NCBI GenBank assembly: GCA_026745465.1
Contig: JACYXH010000216.1
Location: 2,347,501-2,411,500, forward strand
Source: Lota lota
Taxonomy: Eukaryota > Chordata > Actinopteri > Gadiformes > Lotidae
Direction: 5' to 3'
DNA length: 64,000 bases
In this document: positions 57,690 to 64,000 of the stretch, in pieces
How positions within the stretch are numbered: the stretch's first letter is position 1
Layout: every line of letters begins with the position of its first letter
Made by a program: the position numbers and the translations under genes
The notes under the pieces: generated by a model
What the model was told of the DNA's origin: nothing
The model's database searches: none
The model's input: only the letters and a program-made list of their open reading frames with translations

Positions 57690-60600
57690 CATGTTAGCCA
57701 CGGCTATCTCTAGTCCATAGCATGGTTCCCTGCCCATTTAAGCATAATTATGGCCAACTGGATGATGATAATTTATTTATTTATAAGTCCCAACACAGAA
57801 ATACACCATGGTGTATTCTGTTTTGGGCTATTTATTCTCAAGTGCTTATAGCTAGGACAACATTCAAGCCCCATTTCCCAAATAACCTCTGGCTGTATAT
57901 GTATATTGACACTCAGAGTAGTACACAGAGAGAGTCCACCATCTTTGAATAATGTCCCCTAATAACTTTAGTAGCTGGCTAATGTCCCATAAGAACTTTA
58001 GTACAACAACAAAATTTAAAGTAATTATGTTCATGGTACTGTAAGGCTTTGAACCCACTATATGCAGAATATAGCAGTATTATGCTGTCACTTTGTTATA
58101 ATGGTGTTATTTTGGGTCAATAATAATAACACAAAAAAAGAAAAGAAATAAATAGAACATTGATATAAACATCAACAAACTACTTTTGCTACACTGTGTA
58201 GTAGTTCTCCAAACTCATCCTTAAATATGAACCTCTATAAGTACAGCTTACCCCCTTCCCCTCGACAGATGAGTGGAAAATTATGAACATTCTCAAACTT
58301 AAGGAGGGAAAATTGCAAGCGGATTGCTCCTATTTGGACTCTCTCTTTATTTTTTTTACAATACAGTATTTCATCTGACTTGGAGTGTTTATTAGCCTGA
58401 GTAAGTGGATACTGGTATGTTGTGTAAGTGGAAGCAGGTGTCCCTTCCTGTGCCTGGTATGGAGAGATATTCACTGCCGAGGGAATGTCTGTATCTACAC
58501 ATGTGCACTTCAACTCACATGTTCTTTATTTAAAAAGGAAAATATTTTATTATGGTTACCCATATCGGGTTTTGACCACTGTTGTTCAATACACCGATCC
58601 ACCCCAGTGAAGTCCCAACTTTCGCAATCGTAAACAGAATTTTTGAAGTATGGATATGTCACAGAGTTGAATTGATGTACTACTGAGACCACATACTCTG
58701 TGGCAGGCCACTGTGGTGACACTCAGAATGTAGATGCATATTTGTCTGACATTCAGTATTTTTCGAGGGGGGGGGGGGGGGGGTAGTAAATTGCTGCCTG
58801 TGCTCCTGTCGCTACTGTCAATCATGGTCTATCTCTAGTGAATGTGAAAGTGTGTTAGCTGTAGCACTGTCACAATAACTTGCCTCATTCTCGTAACTGA
58901 GGATAAATCTATCCGATTTTTTTTTTTCTTTTTTATTTATTAAGTATTTTCACATCAACATAATATCCTAGCACTGTGTTTAAATGAATGGTGCAAATGG
59001 ATTTAAGTATTTTCTTTAAACATTGGTATACCCCAACTACGAAAGGGGGAATCATTTACACCTGGGTACCATCAAGAATCACCTAATTTAGGGACAAAGT
59101 GAAGCTGTGCTAATTCAATTGTCGTGGCCCAGAAACACTTGGCCTTCTCTACATTCAACTATGTTCACAATCATCGAAAGCCAAAGTTAGTTATTTTGCA
59201 TCATGGACATATGGAACAGCTGTGAGAAGAACACATGATGAACGCACCCTGTCTATCAGTTATCTAAATAGAAAGAAACAAAACAAAGGCAAAGTCACAG
59301 TCAAGTCCTCGTACCAAGTTATGAATATACAGGCTGCACAGCTTCAATTGGGTTGAGATAGAGGTTGTTTGTGTAACATGTGAAGCCACTCTAGCATAAA
59401 AACAGCTCTTATAGCTTTATGGTTTTACAAAGCATTCTAAGACATGCTACAGACAAAATGAACCATACGGTCAACTCAGTTTACTTGATATTTGTATTTA
59501 CTGAATTTGTTCAGAAGGCTGGGAACAGCTCTTCAATGTATTCTTCAATATATCCTACACCCCTCTATGTAACAGTAGAGTCTATGGATTAGTGGCTCCT
59601 CTGATAGTGCCTTGATCTTCCCCTAATCCCGCTTAGACAAAACATGTCAGACAACATCTCAGACGATGTAAAGACTGGTTCTATTCATCCTGTGAATGCC
59701 GAAGGTTCATTCTGAAACAGAGGAGTCCTTCTGGCTCTCTGCCGTATCAATCACTGGTGCTTAAGGCCGCGAGTGGTGGACAACGGGCAGTGTCAACAAG
59801 GCCGAGGCCCAGGTAGGCAACGGGATAGGCCCAAGCTAATCCCCCCAAGTACCAATGTTGCTGTCAGACTAAAGGCACAGCAGGGGATATCAATAAAGGA
59901 GCAGGACCTTTGGAGGGCCGCTTTAATCCAGGGTGAAACCAGAGCAGCCCTCTGTCACAGAGACTTGTTTATGACCACAAGGGGGGATTAAGGTATTGCT
60001 AGGTTAAGAACAACTTTGATCACGGCTGCTGACTCCCGGAGTGCACAAAGGCTCGGAGATCAAGCCAACGCAACAATTACTAACTGGCGTAGGCTCATTA
60101 GACAGAGGGGTGCTGGGTCGCGTTCCAGACAAACCCCCACCCCCCTCTCTCCCGCCACATTTACACAAAAACACACACACACGCGCACACGCGCACACGC
60201 ACACACACACACCCACATCCTGCTATTGGGCTGGAGCCTTTGATAGCATCAGACTGAACCTCGTACCTCTAAATGCTGCCCAAACTGACGCCAGGCTAAG
60301 CACTGTGTCAGTTAGGCGAGTACTCTGCATGGATCAAATCCTTTCCACTCAACATGGTCCAGAATGTTCCGGCATTTTCCGGTATCTCCCGGAACCGAGT
60401 TGAGACAGGTTTCTCAACAGTCCATTTCCCAGGGGAGGAATTTAAGTGTCTGACCCCCGTCAGCAAGCTAGGCCGACCCACGCAGATGGGCTGAGATCTG
60501 CCAAGACTGTGATGATTGTATCTCAAAGGGCTTGCAGGGTCCATTCCACTGCCCTGGTTATTTGGCTTGGTTATTTCTTTGCTCTTATCCCCCAAGGCCT

Positions 60601-61854
60601 GTTCAGCTAACCTTAAAACCAGCCGAGGGTTGAATTGTGGCTGAAACATGACATTATTACTATGTCTAAGTGTGGTATCGTCAGACATCCTGCCAAGAAG
60701 TTTTCCTTTTGATTCTCATAATCACACTGATTTATTGAATTCATATCCTTGAATATACACAGAAATATTTCATCCGTAGTGTGTTCTTGGCATAGATCAC
60801 TGTTATTGCAAATATGAGCCTGAACAGTAAACCGTAAAGTATAAGGGGACATGAACTCAAAGGTTTTAAGAGCCATGGATGAATGGGAAACATAATGATC
60901 ATTAAAGTATCATAGATTTGTTCCTTCCATATTGACCTAGATCAGCAATTTACAATATTTACTTTATTTAACCTAAAGGCAGTTTAAAATAACTGATTTA
61001 CTGTGAATTTACTTGACTTCTCCTCTTTGTGCACACACTTGAAGCTTGATCTCATGGAATGTTCCAGCACTTAAAGATTCCTGAACCGTGTGGCTTTTGT
61101 GCAGAATAAATATACCCATGATTTCCTCCCTTCATTCCTGTAAAATTTGCCCATCTGCATTTTATCTTTAAATCAACCCCAAAAAAATCGAAATCCATTC
61201 ATATTTGATGTTTCTTTAGAGTAGAAATACAGCCTTAAGCCCTTTGACATCATTATAAAATGTCTACTGGTGATGTAGAATGCAACCCAGGTCCTATATT
61301 TCCAAAATGTACTTTATCATTATTTGCAATTTGTCACTGACAAAATTTGTCTGGTTTTTCTACGTTTCCCAGAAGAACATTCGCTACCCCTTGTCAACAT
61401 CAGGAGGTAACGTTTGTAAATGGTACATTTATAAATTACTCAAATGTAGATACATTCCCAGAGTTTTAGCCAAGACTTTGTTGAACATATCTGTATGCAC
61501 CTATCTCTTAGGCTAGCAAGTTTATGCTTAAAGAAAAAAGGAACATCCAATGTATCACTGCCTGACTGATGTCAAAATGTGTGTGTCCTCTTACTAAATT
61601 ACTGATTTCTCATCATAAAAACATTGCAAAAATGTAATATGCAGTGATTCTGAGACAGAACCCCTGAGTGGTTGTCATATGGGTAAGCTAATGATACTTA
61701 TGGTTAATGCTACAGCGATTTGAAGACATACTCTAAAACCCCATTGTAACTACTGCAGCAATGTCTCCGTGTGACGGAGTAGCGCCTTCAGAAATTGAGT
61801 TTTGCTGCGGCAAAGTGAAATACTACACAAAATGGTAAAATAGGACATGGAGTG
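57690..61854. other. unique noncoding sequence
   Basis: AT-rich unique DNA with a G run at about 58767-58782 and a CA/CG tract at about 60170-60210. No exon is recognised. Confidence 0.45.
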
Positions 61855-61906
61855 CATTGTTATAAAACATATATTGGTGATGACCAATATATGCTTTATA
61901 ACAATG
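61855..61906 (-). repeat. 24-bp-arm hairpin, 4-nt loop
   Basis: The arms 61855-61878 and 61883-61906 are complementary over 24 bp with one mismatch. In a minus-strand transcript that position becomes a G-U pair, so the stem is fully paired. Weaker complementarity extends outward (CTGCGGC and GTGCAGC; GAAATACTA and TAGTATTC), suggesting a foldback element of about 130 bp. Confidence 0.85.
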
Positions 61907-62385
61907 TGAAAGTGTTTAGTATTCTGGTGCAGCCGTCTTTTCTTACATACTTCCATAAGTTCCCATTAACGTCTTTATTCAATAATACAGTGTCATATTC
62001 CGAAACAATTCTTGAATCATGAACACGAAAGAAAGTGTGTCTACGTGGAGCACTTCAATTAAAAGGATCAGGTTTGCCTGCACCCGCTCCACTTTGGTTT
62101 CGTATTGAAAACCCTTCAGACGATATTGTTTCATTGCAGAGCTACAGTTACACACAACCAGACCACGGGTCACAGGTGATTTGTGACTTGTGGAAGCCCT
62201 GTCATGTCAAAACACAAGTCACACCCTGGCATTTTCCCTCAGTTTATACTCTCTGACCGTCTCCAGCCGTAATCCACACGTGACACTCTAAATTAGACCA
62301 CGAAATCAGCAGGGCGACCTCCGACCGGGCCGGCGTCCATGCCCTCTTAACCCCCGGTAGGTCGAGTGAAGCTAGAGTTACTCAC

Positions 62386-62424
62386 CAAATGTCTGGGGAA
62401 GGGGTCACCGCAGGGTCAATGTAC
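62386..62424 (-). other. candidate 39-nt exon, minus strand
   Basis: On the minus strand a 39-nt segment sits between a strong acceptor CTTCCCTGTTTACAG and a near-consensus donor TTTG|GTGAGTAA. It is open as YIDPAVTPSPDI with split codons at both ends. It could be a microexon or a noncoding 5' exon of prickle1. I recognise no protein. Confidence 0.25.
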
Positions 62425-62429
62425 CTGTA

Positions 62430-63845
62430 AACAGGGAAGTGGAGGGGATGAGGCAGAGGCCAAGCTTCTGTTGTTGGCTTGATAACATTTGGCTTTTATT
62501 AGCGTGGTACGAGGTCAGGGGAGGTCAGTGTTACACTAGCTTCCAAAGACTCTGGTCAGAACCAAACTGCTCATCGTAGCATGAGGGGGGGGGGGGGGGG
62601 TAGAGTTTAGGAGATACCTTACCCTTATCAGGTCGACTGTTTTACAACCCTTCCAAGAGTACTTTGTTATAAGATCCTAAAGGTGGTTACGCAGGACAAG
62701 ATCTAAATCAATCTCAAACAGCTGTTTTGTGTTCCAGATTTTCTCCCGATATTTGTGTGCTTATCGGCCAAATGTAGCTTGCATTAAATCACCATGACCG
62801 CTGTACTCTCACATACAAATGCAACAAACAACAAAATTCCCATGACATAATTCATGTTGTTCTTGTTTCAGCAATATACCACATCATTATTGTCTTTTGG
62901 GACTTTGTCCACCCTCCCGCTTGACAATTATTGCTTTCAGCTGCCCGAGTACCATTGATACCTACCTATCCATTGCGTGTATTTTTATTGTGTTTTTCTA
63001 TGGGAAAACAAAGCTGCCACCAACACAAACAAATCCACAGTGTTTTGGAGAAACTGTCAAAGGCTGTGTGATGATTGACAGGGACTATGCAAAAATAACT
63101 GAATGTTTTGCTCCTCTCAGGACTCCCCACAGAAGCCACAGACAGATTTTGATAAAAATCAACAGCAAACAAAGGGAACTGTCTAGTCTTGGCAGCAAAT
63201 CAAACCGCGCAAAGCTAAATAACTCTGAAGAGCTGTCATACAGAGGGGGAGATGAGAGAATGTATTTTTTATTGAGTGATAACTTCGATATACAAGAACA
63301 ACCAAGCTAAACTAGAGATCTATGTTGGTGCAACTACTCTACTTGTGAAGGAATATCTTTCACATGCACGTTTCATTACAAATGGGATTCTGACTATTTC
63401 AGTCACCTACCTTAGTGATAGTACACTACATGATATGGTCAATCCAGAATCAACATGAAAGGTGTTAAAATCAGTTCATTCAAATCATTCGTTTGAATCT
63501 CCATGACAACACTCATGGTTAGAAAGCACTACATCACATGTACCATCTTTCACAATAAAACACCCCATGACCATCTGAGTAAGGTTGTGGTCCAGACAGC
63601 ATGTTGTCAACAGCTGATCTGGAGAAGGAATCTGGGTGTCACATAACTTCCTCTACAGCTCTCCCATCCCCTCTCGCAACCCCTGTAAAGGTTTCACATA
63701 TACTAAATTATTTCAAAAAGTGGTCTCGCGAAAATGGGTGTTTATTCAAAATAAACAGAGGAACACAGACACAAACATACAAAGCACATTTTCTGTAATG
63801 TTCCATTGTCTGTATAGTGTCCTCTGTATGAGCAATCCCTCCTTC
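62430..63845. other. unique noncoding sequence
   Basis: Unique DNA with a G run at about 62586-62600. The open frame at 62897-63310 (137 codons) has no recognisable domain and no splice support. Confidence 0.45.
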
Positions 63846-63846
63846 T

Positions 63847-63848
<2 letters not shown>

Positions 63849-63914
<66 letters not shown>
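63849..63914. repeat. (CT)n microsatellite
   Basis: About 65 bp of uninterrupted CT repeat near the window end. Confidence 0.95.
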
Positions 63915-63921
<7 letters not shown>

Positions 63922-64000
63922 TTTCTCAAAGCCTACCTCCATTTTGTCTCATTCGCACTGGGGTTTTGAAAACCATGGAGGTATTTTTTCAAGGCTCTCC

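Noticed and set aside
62897..63310. 137-codon plus-strand open frame
   Set aside because: No recognisable domain, AT-rich composition like its flanks, and no promoter or splice context.
1..64000. CRISPR arrays, prokaryotic operons, phage or viral genes, tRNA or rRNA genes
   Set aside because: None seen. The B-box-like motifs belong to SINEs with tails, and the tandem repeats are microsatellites without unique spacers.

Overview
The window is vertebrate nuclear DNA, almost certainly from a teleost fish. Evidence: split genes with GT-AG introns, a recognisable prickle1 gene whose protein reads like the vertebrate family, the last exon of its known vertebrate neighbour pphln1, tRNA-derived SINEs of the teleost type, small inverted-repeat DNA transposons, and very dense simple repeats (long CA/GT, CT/GA, poly-C and poly-G). 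The species cannot be named. Microsatellite density this high is reported for some fish groups such as gadids, but that is only a weak hint.

Layout. 1-2172 is the last intron of pphln1 (plus strand); it holds a SINE that appears to be split by a short inverted-repeat element. 2173-2391 is the final coding exon of pphln1, with 3'UTR to about 2990. prickle1 faces it tail to tail on the minus strand. Its 3'UTR starts near 3050, and seven coding exons lie between 3710 and 12361, with every splice junction and phase consistent, giving an 876-residue protein (PET domain, three LIM domains, C-terminal CIIS prenylation box). 12377 to 64000 has no gene that I can identify. It is best read as the 5' intron(s) and upstream regulatory territory of prickle1. 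It is mostly unique noncoding DNA broken by microsatellites, with several SINE/MITE/LINE relics, a hAT-like MITE, strong palindromes and hairpins, and a few exon-like segments of low confidence.

Biology. Periphilin 1 works in the nucleus in HUSH-type silencing. Prickle1 is a cytoplasmic and membrane-associated planar cell polarity protein. The two share only their convergent position, which is also the arrangement in other vertebrates. No prokaryotic, viral or defence system is present. The most unusual signals are structural: a 160-bp array of ten identical 16-bp units that alternates pyrimidine and purine throughout (Z-DNA potential), perfect palindromes of 32 and 34 bp, a 24-bp-arm hairpin, a CTCF-like site inside a MITE, and a two-residue insertion in LIM1 of Prickle1.
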